This document shows, piece after piece, positions 35,107-43,118 of a DNA stretch of 64,000 bases. The notes under the pieces were generated by a model, which was given only the letters and a program-made list of their open reading frames with translations, did no database searches and was not told where the DNA came from. The first letter of the stretch is position 1. The number at the start of each line of letters is the position of its first letter. A program made the position numbers and the translations under genes. Origin of the DNA: a virus; IMG/VR virus record IMGVR_UViG_3300024503_000015, positions 62,001 to 126,000 of that record. One strand, 5' to 3'.

Positions 35107-36123
35107 TTAAAATATCATACTGTAAACGATTGCTTTACGTTTACTTATTAATTCATCTTGCTTGTTCTCTGAGTTTACAAAGAACAATCCTGTGCCACCT
35201 TGGGCTTCATTCTTAGCATAAAGTTTTACACCATCGGCTACGCTTCCTGGATCTTCTGTTTGTAGGTATAATTTAAAATGGTCATCGACACCTACGCAAC
35301 CTGTACCGTCACTGCGTAAAACTAAATCTTCGTTACTTAATCTACTTTCAATAGTAGCATTATAAAACTTTAAATTCTGTACTTCAAATCTGTCTACAAA
35401 CCAAGCGGCATTAATTACATTATCTAAAGTTAATGTTAAATTACTTGGGCCACCATCTGCTTCAAAGTCACTAATTTCCAAATAAGAATCATACAATACT
35501 GTTACGCCGCCAATCTTAGCACTATCTTGTAATTTGTAAGGCGGATTTAATGTAAAGTAACTACCTACATAATCTGTAACTGCTTGAATGTTAGGAATAA
35601 TATCTGGATCAATCGGAGGAAGGCCAGGTGCTGTATAATCTAAAACTTGTTCTTCATAGTTTACTGTGCCAGTAACGTTAACTACAGCCGTTCCTGTTCC
35701 TAACAAGTTTAAATTATATCCAGCAGTAGTAATGGAATTAGTCTGTATTCCAATTAAATCATCAGTTTCATTTTTAGCAACAAACAGTCCGCTACGTGTT
35801 GTACCAGATTGTGTATCTAACCAGTTTTTTGATTCATCAAAAACTAAAAAAACATCAGGTCTTGATCCGCGAGATATTTGAATACCCGCTTCTCCTAGTC
35901 CTGTTGGACTAATACCTGCGCCGCTTTCGCCTCTGTTTAATAGAATAATTTTATCTTCTATTTCAACGTTGACTGTTTGTATGGATGTTGTATTACCTAA
36001 TACAGTTAAATCACCGGTGACAAGAACCGTACCAATTTGATCACCAGTATTCAGCGTAATTGTTCCGCCAGAATTAACTGATATCTTATAATCGGTGTCT
36101 TGTACTTTAACTATTCTTGCCAT
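35107..36123 (-). CDS. fibre-like virion structural protein, 338 residues
   Basis: Begins MARIVKVQDTDYKISVNSGG and contains DLTVLGNTTSIQTVNVEIED, a fibre-shaft start found in many T4-like phage structural proteins (GDLxVxGxTTxIxTxxVxIxD). A region with IILLNRGESGAGISPTGLGE and ISRGSRPDVFLVFDESKNWL follows. The middle has a proline-rich linker (YTAPGLPPIDPDIIPNIQAV), and near residues 245-275 a segment like the shaft of the long fibres (ATIESRLSNEDLVLRSDGTG). The last residues KRKAIVYSMIF may be a folding or attachment tail. It is the first gene of the long fibre unit after the capsid genes and may be the proximal attachment protein; this is inference. Confidence 0.58.
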   Translation of the reverse strand: MARIVKVQDTDYKISVNSGGTITLNTGDQIGTVLVTGDLTVLGNTTSIQTVNVEIEDKIILLNRGESGAGISPTGLGEAGIQISRGSRPDVFLVFDESKNWLDTQSGTTRSGLFVAKNETDDLIGIQTNSITTAGYNLNLLGTGTAVVNVTGTVNYEEQVLDYTAPGLPPIDPDIIPNIQAVTDYVGSYFTLNPPYKLQDSAKIGGVTVLYDSYLEISDFEADGGPSNLTLTLDNVINAAWFVDRFEVQNLKFYNATIESRLSNEDLVLRSDGTGCVGVDDHFKLYLQTEDPGSVADGVKLYAKNEAQGGTGLFFVNSENKQDELISKRKAIVYSMIF

Positions 36124-36158
36124 GTGTAATCCTTAATAAGGGACCTAAGTCCCTTATA

Positions 36159-36581
36159 TTAAACTGCAATCAATACTAATACGTCTGCTGACGAATCGTT
36201 ATCTAAATACCACTTGTACTTGTTACCGCTAAAGTCATAAGCAAGGCGCTTAGTTAATTTAGCAATAGCAGTAGTACCAGGAGTTTGACCAGTTGTAGAA
36301 CCTAAAATACGAATTTCACCATTGGCTGCTGGTGTTCCAGAAACTAGTTTACCAACTTTTAAGTTAGTACCTGTAATAGAACTGATGCTTTCTGCTTCAG
36401 TAAATGCATCATCGGATGTTTTTAAAACAACGTATGTGCTCTTGCCACGTTGTTTAACAATTTGATAGTCACTGGCTAATGAACCGCCGAAGTAACCTTG
36501 AACTAAAATACCTGCTTGTGATGTAGTAAATGAACGAGTAACTTTAGTACCGTATACATCTTTCTTTAATGGACGTCCCAT
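36159..36581 (-). CDS. small structural protein downstream of the major capsid gene
   Basis: A 140-residue basic, beta-rich protein: MGRPLKKDVYGTKVTRSFTT, then QAGILVQGYFGGSLASDYQI, VKQRGKSTYVVLKTSD and, at the end, LAYDFSGNKYKWYLDNDSSA. It is rich in small residues with no enzyme motif. Its own late-type promoter lies 80 bases upstream, just past the gp23 terminator, so it can be made in different amounts from the capsid protein. By position it could be a capsid decoration protein or the first piece of the fibre unit. I do not recognise a T4 homologue; gp24 in T4 is much larger. Confidence 0.5.
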   Translation of the reverse strand: MGRPLKKDVYGTKVTRSFTTSQAGILVQGYFGGSLASDYQIVKQRGKSTYVVLKTSDDAFTEAESISSITGTNLKVGKLVSGTPAANGEIRILGSTTGQTPGTTAIAKLTKRLAYDFSGNKYKWYLDNDSSADVLVLIAV

Positions 36582-36661
36582 TTGTTTTCTCCTTATGTTG
36601 ACGTTTTAGGTCTACGCAGAGGGATTCTGCATAAGTTCGCTAATGCGAATATAATTTAGAC

Positions 36662-36672
36662 ATTGTATTTAG
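36662..36672 (-). promoter_or_regulatory. late-type promoter element, CTAAATACAAT
   Basis: Leftward CTAAATACAAT, 80 bases before the 140-residue gene and ten bases past the gp23 terminator. It closely matches the rightward ATAAATATAAT elements before gp26 and gp6. Confidence 0.6.
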
Positions 36673-36680
36673 CCACAAAA

Positions 36681-36706
36681 GAAAAAGGACTCCGAAGAGT
36701 CCTTTT
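36681..36706 (-). terminator. intrinsic terminator after gp23
   Basis: A perfect 10-bp stem (36683-36692 pairs with 36697-36706). Read leftward it closes a TTCG tetraloop with C-G, an exceptionally stable form, and is followed by a T-rich tail (TTTTTCTTTTG). It lies 25 bases past the gp23 stop. Its A/T-flanked stem could also work rightward, but no rightward gene needs it. Confidence 0.85.
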
Positions 36707-36730
36707 CTTGTTACACTTGTTAAGTGTTGA

Positions 36731-37906
36731 TTACTGGAATGTAGCGTTAGAGATACTAACTGTACCTAAGTAATCAGCCGCGTTACCAAGAGATGATGCT
36801 GTGTTGTTCAACTCAACATATCCATAACGAGTCATGAAAGACACGACTGGTTCGAATGATGTTGGGTCTAATACAACGCCAGAGCTCATCAATGGAACGT
36901 ATGGGCAGTAGAAAGCGGCTGCGTCAGATTCGCTAGAACCTTTGTAACCAACTAATACTGATGCGCTGTCAGATGCGTATGTGTTAACATAGATCTTCAT
37001 AGCATTGTTCAATGTACCAACAAACTTAGTGTTTGTAGGTGCTTCGAAAGTACCTTCTGTTGTTCTTGCGAACGCAGAAGTTGTTGCACTTTGAAGGATT
37101 GTTAATGCGTATGGGCTAACAACGGCCCAGTTACCAGCACCACGACGTGTACGTTGTGCGATAACGTTAGCGGCACGGTTGATTAGAACTGCCAAAGCGG
37201 CGTGTTCGTCACCAACGAATGTTGCTGTACCAGATACTGTTGCCTGGTCAAATGCTTGGTTGTTACCGTTAGATGTTGCAAGAGTTGCTAGGGAACCTAG
37301 AACTTCTTGGTCGATTTCAGCAGTGATTTCTTGAGCAAGAGCAGCCATGATTTCTGCTTCGATGTCAATACCTTGTTGGGCTTGTGCATCTTGAGCAGCC
37401 TCGAATGTCCAACGTGCAGACAATTTACGAGTCTTGGCTTCAACTGTTTGCTTCAAGATTTGGATGCTCATACGCTTACCAGCAACACCTTCTAATGCGG
37501 CAGTTGCGGCGGCTGTAGTAGCAGATCCGTTATTTGCAGAATAACCTTCTGCAATCTTGAATGGGCTTAGAGCCTCTTCACCAGCGGTAGCACCATATGT
37601 ACCACTTAGTGTATCGCTGTAGCGAACACGTAGAGTATGGATTTGACCAACTGGACCAGTCATTGGTTGTACACCAACTAATTCGTTGGCAATAACTGTT
37701 GGCATAACACGACGGATCACTGGAAGGATCACGCGGTTAAGGGTTGCGACGTTACCGGCAGAAGTAGCACCAGTTGACGCAGATTCTGAAAGATACTTAC
37801 GAGTATTCTCTAAAGTAACTCCCATTACGCTACGCTTGGTACCTTGAAGGCCTTCTAATAGTGCCTCTTTAGTTTCTTGCCAGCGGCTTTCTAGTAGTTC
37901 TGACAT
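36731..37906 (-). CDS. 23: major capsid protein gp23
   Basis: A 391-residue T4-type major head protein that assembles into the capsid lattice. Key stretches are VILPVIRRVMPTVIANELVG and VQPMTGPVGQIHTLRVRY near residues 60-105, IEAEIMAALAQEITAEIDQE near 185, and ANVIAQRTRRGAGNWAVVSP near 240. T4 gp23 is cleaved at an acidic site ahead of the homologous VQPM region. Here KYLSE|SASTG at residue 41/42 fits the protease rule L/I-x-E, predicting removal of 41 residues. At 391 residues it is far shorter than T4's 521, so a T4-like insertion domain is unlikely. It follows gp22 with an 11-base gap and ends at a strong terminator. The identification is secure. Confidence 0.95.
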   Translation of the reverse strand: MSELLESRWQETKEALLEGLQGTKRSVMGVTLENTRKYLSESASTGATSAGNVATLNRVILPVIRRVMPTVIANELVGVQPMTGPVGQIHTLRVRYSDTLSGTYGATAGEEALSPFKIAEGYSANNGSATTAAATAALEGVAGKRMSIQILKQTVEAKTRKLSARWTFEAAQDAQAQQGIDIEAEIMAALAQEITAEIDQEVLGSLATLATSNGNNQAFDQATVSGTATFVGDEHAALAVLINRAANVIAQRTRRGAGNWAVVSPYALTILQSATTSAFARTTEGTFEAPTNTKFVGTLNNAMKIYVNTYASDSASVLVGYKGSSESDAAAFYCPYVPLMSSGVVLDPTSFEPVVSFMTRYGYVELNNTASSLGNAADYLGTVSISNATFQ

Positions 37907-37917
37907 TTAAATTCTCC

Positions 37918-39009
37918 TTATTTTAATCCAGCAAGGCGACGGATGTCAATTACATCGGCCTGGCTATTAGCACTACTAATGCTATGGGTTTCTTTGTTGC
38001 CTGTGATTTCTTTTGCCTCTACAAGAGCCTTCTTCTTCTCCGGTGTGCTACCACTCAATACTGCTGGTAAGTACTTGTCGAAACTAGTACGTAGTTTTGC
38101 AGTTTGCACACTTTCTAGTAACTCGCTCATGATGTCTTTTTGGTCCTTGTTTAGAGGATTTAGAAGTTCACTCATTACTTCTTTACGTTCAGCGGCTTCT
38201 TGTGCGCGAGCAACTTCTTGCTCTTTGCTTTCTACCAACTGTTGCTTTTCAGAAATAATGCTCTGTGCTTCTGCGAGTTTTTGTTCTTTTTCTGCGATTA
38301 CTTTGAGTAACTTGCTTGTCTCTGATTTCTCGTTCAACAAACTAGATTGATACTCAGTTGTAAATGCTTCAAAAATCTTACGTCCAAAGTCGTTTTGACG
38401 AGCTTGGTCGATATCTTCTTTAAGTTGAGTAATCTCTTTCTCAAGACCTTGTTTTACAACAGATTCAACTAATTCTGCTGAAGTCTTTACAAACTTGCTC
38501 TTAAGTTGAGCAAATTGTTCTTTTGCTTCTTTAACAAGTTTAACTTTGGTTTCTGCCAAGTCTTTCTTGTCATCATAGAAGTCTGCAATTTCCTTAGCCA
38601 ATGCTTCGACTACAAACTGCTCTAACTTACTAAAATTCTCAGCCATTACTTTCTGATCTTCGTGAAGTTCAGAAATTTCTCTAGCAAGAGAAGTCAATAC
38701 AAACTCGTTAAGTTTACTTGAGTGTTCGCGAATAGCAACAGCATACTTGGCTTTCGCCTCTGCTAGTTGTGCGCGATCTTCTGTAAACTCTTGGATTTCG
38801 ACAGATAAACGATCTTCAATCATGTTATTGATTGCGTCGACCATTACTTGTTTGTCATGTTCGTATTTTTGCGCGAATTCTTCGCGTAGTTGTTGAGTAG
38901 CCTGTTCGCGGTTTTCAGCGATTCTGGCGTTCCAAGCAGACTCGATGTCTGCTTTGATTTCTTCGGAAATCACGTTGTTTTCAAATAATGATTTAAGTGC
39001 ATCCAACAT
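37918..39009 (-). CDS. 22: prohead scaffolding core protein gp22
   Basis: A 363-residue, highly charged protein that is almost all predicted coiled coil (AQKYEHDKQVMVDAINNMIE, KEITQLKEDIDQARQNDFGR, ARAQEAAERKEVMSELLN). It lies exactly between protease and capsid genes, as T4 gene 22 does. Near the C-terminus are LNKDQKDIMSELLESVQTAK and FDKYLPAVLSG, typical of gp22 proteins in marine T4-like phages. It would form the internal core around which gp23 assembles and then be degraded by gp21; L-x-E sites are frequent in it. It is about a hundred residues longer than T4 gp22. Residues 80-190 look like three diverged internal repeats (EIQEFTEDRAQLAEAKAKYA, EISELHEDQKVMAENFSKLE, EIADFYDDKKDLAETKVKLV). 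Confidence 0.9.
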   Translation of the reverse strand: MLDALKSLFENNVISEEIKADIESAWNARIAENREQATQQLREEFAQKYEHDKQVMVDAINNMIEDRLSVEIQEFTEDRAQLAEAKAKYAVAIREHSSKLNEFVLTSLAREISELHEDQKVMAENFSKLEQFVVEALAKEIADFYDDKKDLAETKVKLVKEAKEQFAQLKSKFVKTSAELVESVVKQGLEKEITQLKEDIDQARQNDFGRKIFEAFTTEYQSSLLNEKSETSKLLKVIAEKEQKLAEAQSIISEKQQLVESKEQEVARAQEAAERKEVMSELLNPLNKDQKDIMSELLESVQTAKLRTSFDKYLPAVLSGSTPEKKKALVEAKEITGNKETHSISSANSQADVIDIRRLAGLK

Positions 39010-39024
39010 TGTGATTCTCCCTTG

Positions 39025-39657
39025 TTATTGGAGTCCGCCTATTATTTTTAATAGGCTTTCTTTTAAGTATTGCTGTGCCTTTGCGTCGCCTTGTACTTCT
39101 TGTGCTATTCTTAGTGCCTTATATCCGCCCTTACTATTCATGAGATGCTCATAAATGGGCGTTGGATACGCACCCGGGGCTGATGGTTGAGCTACTACAT
39201 CAACTGTAATAATCTCGAAATCTGACACTTCACCGGATCCGTCTTCTTTGACGTTTCCGGATCCGCGCGAACTAACTCCTAACTTAACACCACTTTCCAA
39301 CATAGTTTTCACTAATTGTCCCATTGGGGTTGGAAGAATCTTAAGTTTACCGTAACCATTTGGGCCATCCATCCACATTTCTGTAATCATATGGCTTACA
39401 CGGTCTAGGTTAATTTTTAAGTCGTCTGGATGATCTACTTCGCCAAGAACTGAATATCCACCAGTGATCTGGTCGTTTAGTGTTTTGACAGCCCTGCCGA
39501 TTTCGCTCACAGGATACACACGCTGATTTGCGTTACGAATGCCGCCCTGGATACAAATACCCTTCATATAAAGGTTTTTGCCTCCGTCGCCATCCGACTC
39601 CACAACCATTCGGGCTTGGTCGAATGTTAGGTTCTCACGTAAGTAGAAATTACTCAT
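39025..39657 (-). CDS. 21: prohead maturation protease gp21
   Basis: A 210-residue protein, the same length as T4 gp21. The catalytic histidine lies in SVLGEVDHPDD (near residue 80) and the nucleophilic serine in KLGVSSRGSGNV (near residue 130), the arrangement of the herpes/T4 prohead protease fold. NANQRVYPVSEIGRAV near residue 40 is also typical. It cleaves scaffold and capsid proteins after L/I-x-E during head maturation. The gene order is acidic core protein, protease, scaffold, capsid, with gaps under 20 bases. The C-terminal segment EHLMNSKGGYKALRIAQEVQ is likely the self-removed tail. Confidence 0.94.
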   Translation of the reverse strand: MSNFYLRENLTFDQARMVVESDGDGGKNLYMKGICIQGGIRNANQRVYPVSEIGRAVKTLNDQITGGYSVLGEVDHPDDLKINLDRVSHMITEMWMDGPNGYGKLKILPTPMGQLVKTMLESGVKLGVSSRGSGNVKEDGSGEVSDFEIITVDVVAQPSAPGAYPTPIYEHLMNSKGGYKALRIAQEVQGDAKAQQYLKESLLKIIGGLQ

Positions 39658-39673
39658 CTAGATTAGACCCTAA

Positions 39674-40456
39674 TTAACCTTTGCTACCAATGATACTCTT
39701 GGTATCAGCGCCGCTTTCGCCTGCGCCTTTCTTCTCTGCGCCATGACCTTTGCTTTGAGCATTAAGTTTTGTCGCATTTTTTGAACCAGGCACATTAACG
39801 TTACCTGAATTCAAATCCTTTGTTGATGGATTTGCTAAACCACCTTGTGTACCACCTTTGTTGCTTTCGCCGCCTTTAGCGATATTAGCAACTGTGCCAC
39901 CCATATCGTTCTTACCGGCTACGATTGACTTAGTGTTAGCACCGTTGTCACCGTGCTTTGGAGCACTTACTTTTTCTACGTATTCTACAACGTAGTCTTC
40001 TTTAGTTTCTTCTTCTTCGCCGCCTTCTTCGCCTTCAGGTGCTTCTGGACCTTCTTCTGATCCACCTGCTGGGAATTCGTCGCCGCCTTCTTCACCTTTG
40101 TCACCACCCATCATTTGTTCAAATTCTGCGGTTAGTGCATCGATAATGTCTTGTTTCATTAGGTCTAGGTCGCCTACAGTTGCTGGCTCTTCATCGCCAC
40201 CTTCGCCACCGTCCATGTCATCTTCTGGTTCATCGGCATCGATATCGCTTAGTAAATCGGCTGCTGGCTCGTCTTGAGCTTCTAAACCAAATGCTTCTTC
40301 TGCTGGTTGATCAAATTGTAGATCATCGTCCAACAAGTTTTCGTAAATTTCGCGAGATTTTGCTACCACTAGTTCGTGGAACAATTCTTCGGCTTTTTGT
40401 TTGTCTTCATTAATTAGATATTCAAGCATCTGCTCGAACTTTGCGCGATCAGTCAT
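39674..40456 (-). CDS. acidic prohead core protein, gp67-like
   Basis: A 260-residue, very acidic protein. The first 50 residues (FEQMLEYLINEDKQKAEELF, VVAKSREIYENLLDDD) have the helical outline of T4 gp67, which begins with a similar short helix pair before an acidic tail. The rest is Asp/Glu/Gly-rich (EPEDDMDGGEGGDEEP, EEGPEAPEGEEGGEEEE). The C-terminal part is Gly/Lys/Asn-rich and carries a repeated tag, NGANTKSIVAGK near residue 170 and SGADTKSIIGSKG at the end. It has its own late-type promoter 50 bases upstream, after a terminator. Likely an internal head protein; the gp67 link rests on position and pattern. Confidence 0.65.
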   Translation of the reverse strand: MTDRAKFEQMLEYLINEDKQKAEELFHELVVAKSREIYENLLDDDLQFDQPAEEAFGLEAQDEPAADLLSDIDADEPEDDMDGGEGGDEEPATVGDLDLMKQDIIDALTAEFEQMMGGDKGEEGGDEFPAGGSEEGPEAPEGEEGGEEEETKEDYVVEYVEKVSAPKHGDNGANTKSIVAGKNDMGGTVANIAKGGESNKGGTQGGLANPSTKDLNSGNVNVPGSKNATKLNAQSKGHGAEKKGAGESGADTKSIIGSKG

Positions 40457-40505
40457 TTATGTTCTCCTATATATGTGATGGGGTTATTCACCCGCAAGGC
40501 TGTCG

Positions 40506-40515
40506 ATGTATTTAC
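40506..40515 (-). promoter_or_regulatory. late-type promoter element, GTAAATACAT
   Basis: Leftward GTAAATACAT, 50 bases before the acidic core gene and just past the preceding terminator. It would drive the core protein-gp21-gp22-gp23 set. Confidence 0.5.
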
Positions 40516-40524
40516 TATGTATAT

Positions 40525-40547
40525 AAAAAAACCGGTGCAAACCGGTT
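40525..40547 (-). terminator. intrinsic terminator after the DUF115-like gene
   Basis: A perfect 7-bp stem AACCGGT/ACCGGTT (40530-40536 with 40541-40547) and a four-base loop, followed leftward by seven T residues. It lies 15 bases past the stop of the preceding gene. Confidence 0.8.
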
Positions 40548-40561
40548 CAAAATACGAAATT

Positions 40562-41137
40562 TTAATAAAATATCACAGACTTAAACTCATCATAAGTCAT
40601 TGTACTATAATTTTTGTATTTCTGCCACCCGAACTCTAATGCACCAGGTTCAGTAATTCTAATGTATTTAGTATCAGTAAATTCTTTAATAACAGATTCG
40701 GTTTGACGTTGCCAGTTACCATGAAATGTAGCAGGTTCTGTACTGCGTCTGTAGTTAGGAGTATCCGAGTAAACGTTGTTTAGTTTATCGTTGATTCCTT
40801 TATAGTCAAAGCCTAGAATATAGATTGTATCGTAGCCGTGTGTACTGGCCAGCCATAGTGCTGTAGGCCCACTACTCCAGCCTTTTGACGGGTTAAAAAA
40901 GTTTAAATCGTAGATATTTTTAAGTTTTGTATTGACGTTAGTCCATACTGGGATACGCCTGTGTACTGCTTTATCTGTGATTTCCAATACCATTTTGGCA
41001 TCTACTGCCACTAGATAATCTGGGTCACAGTCCCTGTACAATGCGTTACAGCCGTATAATTTGCCAAGAGCTTTTAGTCTGTTAGGTTCAATGGCCATAC
41101 GGCTACGACCATTGCCTAACACAAAGGCGTGATTCAT
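40562..41137 (-). CDS. DUF115/GT42-like protein inserted in the prohead cassette
   Basis: A 191-residue protein beginning MNHAFVLGNGRSRMAIEPNR, a nucleotide-binding-like loop (GNGRSR) after a first strand. YGCNALYRDCDPDYLVAVDA near residues 28-47 and, near residues 87-110, SGPTALWLASTHGYDTIYIL followed by GFDYKG complete the pattern. This order (GNG.S, CNxxYRD, SG..A...A...G...IYLLGFD) is that of the Rossmann-like DUF115/MAF and sialyltransferase GT42 superfamily. It could be a glycosyltransferase acting on the virion or host surface, but no activity can be assigned. Its mRNA ends at a strong hairpin just downstream. It has no T4 counterpart at this locus. Confidence 0.6.
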   Translation of the reverse strand: MNHAFVLGNGRSRMAIEPNRLKALGKLYGCNALYRDCDPDYLVAVDAKMVLEITDKAVHRRIPVWTNVNTKLKNIYDLNFFNPSKGWSSGPTALWLASTHGYDTIYILGFDYKGINDKLNNVYSDTPNYRRSTEPATFHGNWQRQTESVIKEFTDTKYIRITEPGALEFGWQKYKNYSTMTYDEFKSVIFY

Positions 41138-41148
41138 GTATTAATTTA

Positions 41149-41388
41149 TCAAGCGGCTGGTGGAGGTGCCGCGTACATTCGAGCGATAAATTCTAGCTCT
41201 GCTTGAGTTTCTTTGACGTGTTGGTCGGATGCTCTACGTAACTCGTTGATTTGACCAAGAGTTAAACGAGTCTTGCGTGTGTCTTCTAAACCATTAAGGA
41301 CATCAGTATCACGTTTAGCCATGTACTTGTCGTCCTGCTCTAGTTCAGCAGTTTCACGATTAAAATAAAATAGTTCGCGTAGGATCAT
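41149..41388 (-). CDS. small protein between portal and core genes, unknown
   Basis: A 79-residue, helical, highly charged protein (MILRELFYFNRETAELEQDD, then TRLTLGQINELRRASDQHVK and ETQAELEFIARMYAAPPPAA). It occupies the place where T4 has the small head-core genes 67 and 68. The alanine/proline tail resembles the C-terminal tail of the portal protein just upstream (APAPAAPPA). The helices and location suggest a prohead core or portal-associated factor; the homology is unproven. The start follows the gp20 stop by eight bases, so the two genes are likely translated together. Confidence 0.5.
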   Translation of the reverse strand: MILRELFYFNRETAELEQDDKYMAKRDTDVLNGLEDTRKTRLTLGQINELRRASDQHVKETQAELEFIARMYAAPPPAA

Positions 41389-41396
41389 ATTATTAT

Positions 41397-43106
41397 TTAT
41401 GCTGGTGGAGCGGCTGGCGCGGGAGCGGCACCTGGTGCTGGCGCACCGCCTTCTGCTCCTGCTTCAGGTGCCATACCTTCGGGTGCTGGTGTTTCTCCTG
41501 CCATAGCACTAGCATCTGCGGCAATGCCCGTTGGGCTTACACCTGCTGTACGCAATTCTCCTGCGGCATCCATTGCGTTAGACTTGGCCATACCGCTTTC
41601 TTCTTTCCACAGACGTTCGTTTTCTGCTAAGTCTTCGTCTGTCATACCTAAGAAACGTTTTAGTGCAAACCGTTTAGCAATAAATGGCAATGCTACTACC
41701 TGTGCAAAAGTACTGATACGTTGATTGTCTAACTCTGCTTGACGATATGCGGCAAAGTTTTGTGGACTTTGGAAACGAATATCAAACAAACTAAAGTCAA
41801 TGTTTACACCTTTGTTATACAAGAATAATTTAAATTCTGTATCAAATGTACTGATCATTAACGTTTGTAAACGCTCGCAATATTTGTTAAAACGTAGTTC
41901 TTGAATGTATGCTGTACCTACACGTCCATCATTAAATGCCGCTTGACTGTCATCTGCGCCTGTAGGCAAGTAACTGCTAGGAATACGTAGAGCTCGCATT
42001 AACTTGTTAGTAAAATACTTTAAGTCGTCGATTTCGCCCAGGTTAGTACCGCCCGGTAGCGTTTCAACTTTACTTCCACGACCTTCTGCTGTCTGTGGAA
42101 AGAAGTAGTCTTCATTGATAGACAACGGATTGTAAGCACTATCAATAGCACTGCCACCGCCTGTACTACTAGGAATACGTCTTTGATGAATCTCATTTTT
42201 AACTCTTTCAACAAAGCTCATGGCCAAGTGACTAGGCATATTGCCTACGTCAATGTAGAAAATTCTACGCTCTGGAGCACGTTGAATACGATAGATAATA
42301 ATAGCATCTTCCAGTAATTCTTTCTGTTTGTAAACTTTAAAAACAGATTCTAACAGCGAATTACCAAAAGGATAATTGTTGTCTAAGCCTTCACTTAGAC
42401 TAAGATGTACAACGTGTTTAGCATCAATAGCAAATTCATTTTGACTTTTGCTAAAACGTGTTCCTGACTGCTGAGGATATGATCCTGTCATACCGCGAGC
42501 ACCGCTGCCGCCTTGTGTATAAGCGGCACCACCAGGCTGTTGATTTTGTGTATTAGGATTAATCTGTGTTACAACTAAATCCTGTAAATTAATGTTTAAG
42601 TCGCGGATAACGTATTGTTCTGGCTTCTTGCCTTCGCTTTCGTTAACAATAATCTTTACAACTTTACCCGGATCAACGTAATACCATTTTTGTGTTTCTG
42701 GATCGCGTACAAAGAATCCGTCGCCGTATTTGAACAAGTTACGTGCAATACGGAACATACGTGTATCAAGTTTTTGTAACTTAGTCCACTGTTGTAGGTA
42801 TTCCTTTAAAATTTTAATTTCAGAATTTGTAGCACGATTTCTAAATTGTAATGTAAACGGTGTACCGTTTTCTTTATTTTTCTGTGTGCAAAACTCTGCT
42901 AGAATGTCCAATGCGGCATTAACTTCGCTGTCCCAATCCATGGTGTCGTACTGCATATAACGCTCAACACGATTTGGACTACCAGTGTAAACATCTGGAA
43001 GATAGGAACTATAGTTGGATCGTGCAGGACCAGGCTTTCCGCCTGCGCCGGATATCGGGCTAACGTTGCCTGTTGTTACTGGAGAGAAATGTCTTTTCCA
43101 ACTCAT
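41397..43106 (-). CDS. 20: portal vertex protein gp20
   Basis: A 569-residue T4-type portal protein, which forms the dodecameric DNA channel at the head vertex. Recognisable stretches are YMQYDTMDWDSEVNAALDIL near residue 50, KYGDGFFVRDPETQKWYYVD near 130, IIYRIQRAPERRIFYIDVGN near 275, and EIDDLKYFTNKLMRALRIPS near 355, all hallmarks of gp20 and of the marker region used in marine surveys. The last 45 residues are an Ala/Pro/Gly-rich tail. A Gly/Gln-rich insert lies near 185-210 (QNQQPGGAAYTQGGSGARG). T4 gp20 is 524 residues. The gene is preceded by the probable tape measure rather than by gp18/gp19 as in T4. Confidence 0.95.
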   Translation of the reverse strand: MSWKRHFSPVTTGNVSPISGAGGKPGPARSNYSSYLPDVYTGSPNRVERYMQYDTMDWDSEVNAALDILAEFCTQKNKENGTPFTLQFRNRATNSEIKILKEYLQQWTKLQKLDTRMFRIARNLFKYGDGFFVRDPETQKWYYVDPGKVVKIIVNESEGKKPEQYVIRDLNINLQDLVVTQINPNTQNQQPGGAAYTQGGSGARGMTGSYPQQSGTRFSKSQNEFAIDAKHVVHLSLSEGLDNNYPFGNSLLESVFKVYKQKELLEDAIIIYRIQRAPERRIFYIDVGNMPSHLAMSFVERVKNEIHQRRIPSSTGGGSAIDSAYNPLSINEDYFFPQTAEGRGSKVETLPGGTNLGEIDDLKYFTNKLMRALRIPSSYLPTGADDSQAAFNDGRVGTAYIQELRFNKYCERLQTLMISTFDTEFKLFLYNKGVNIDFSLFDIRFQSPQNFAAYRQAELDNQRISTFAQVVALPFIAKRFALKRFLGMTDEDLAENERLWKEESGMAKSNAMDAAGELRTAGVSPTGIAADASAMAGETPAPEGMAPEAGAEGGAPAPGAAPAPAAPPA

Positions 43107-43118
43107 TATTAATTCCTA

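Noticed and set aside
41392-41400. ATAAATAAT leftward before the 79-residue gene, as a late promoter
   Set aside because: It overlaps the gp20 stop and leaves too little leader; likely chance in AT-rich sequence.
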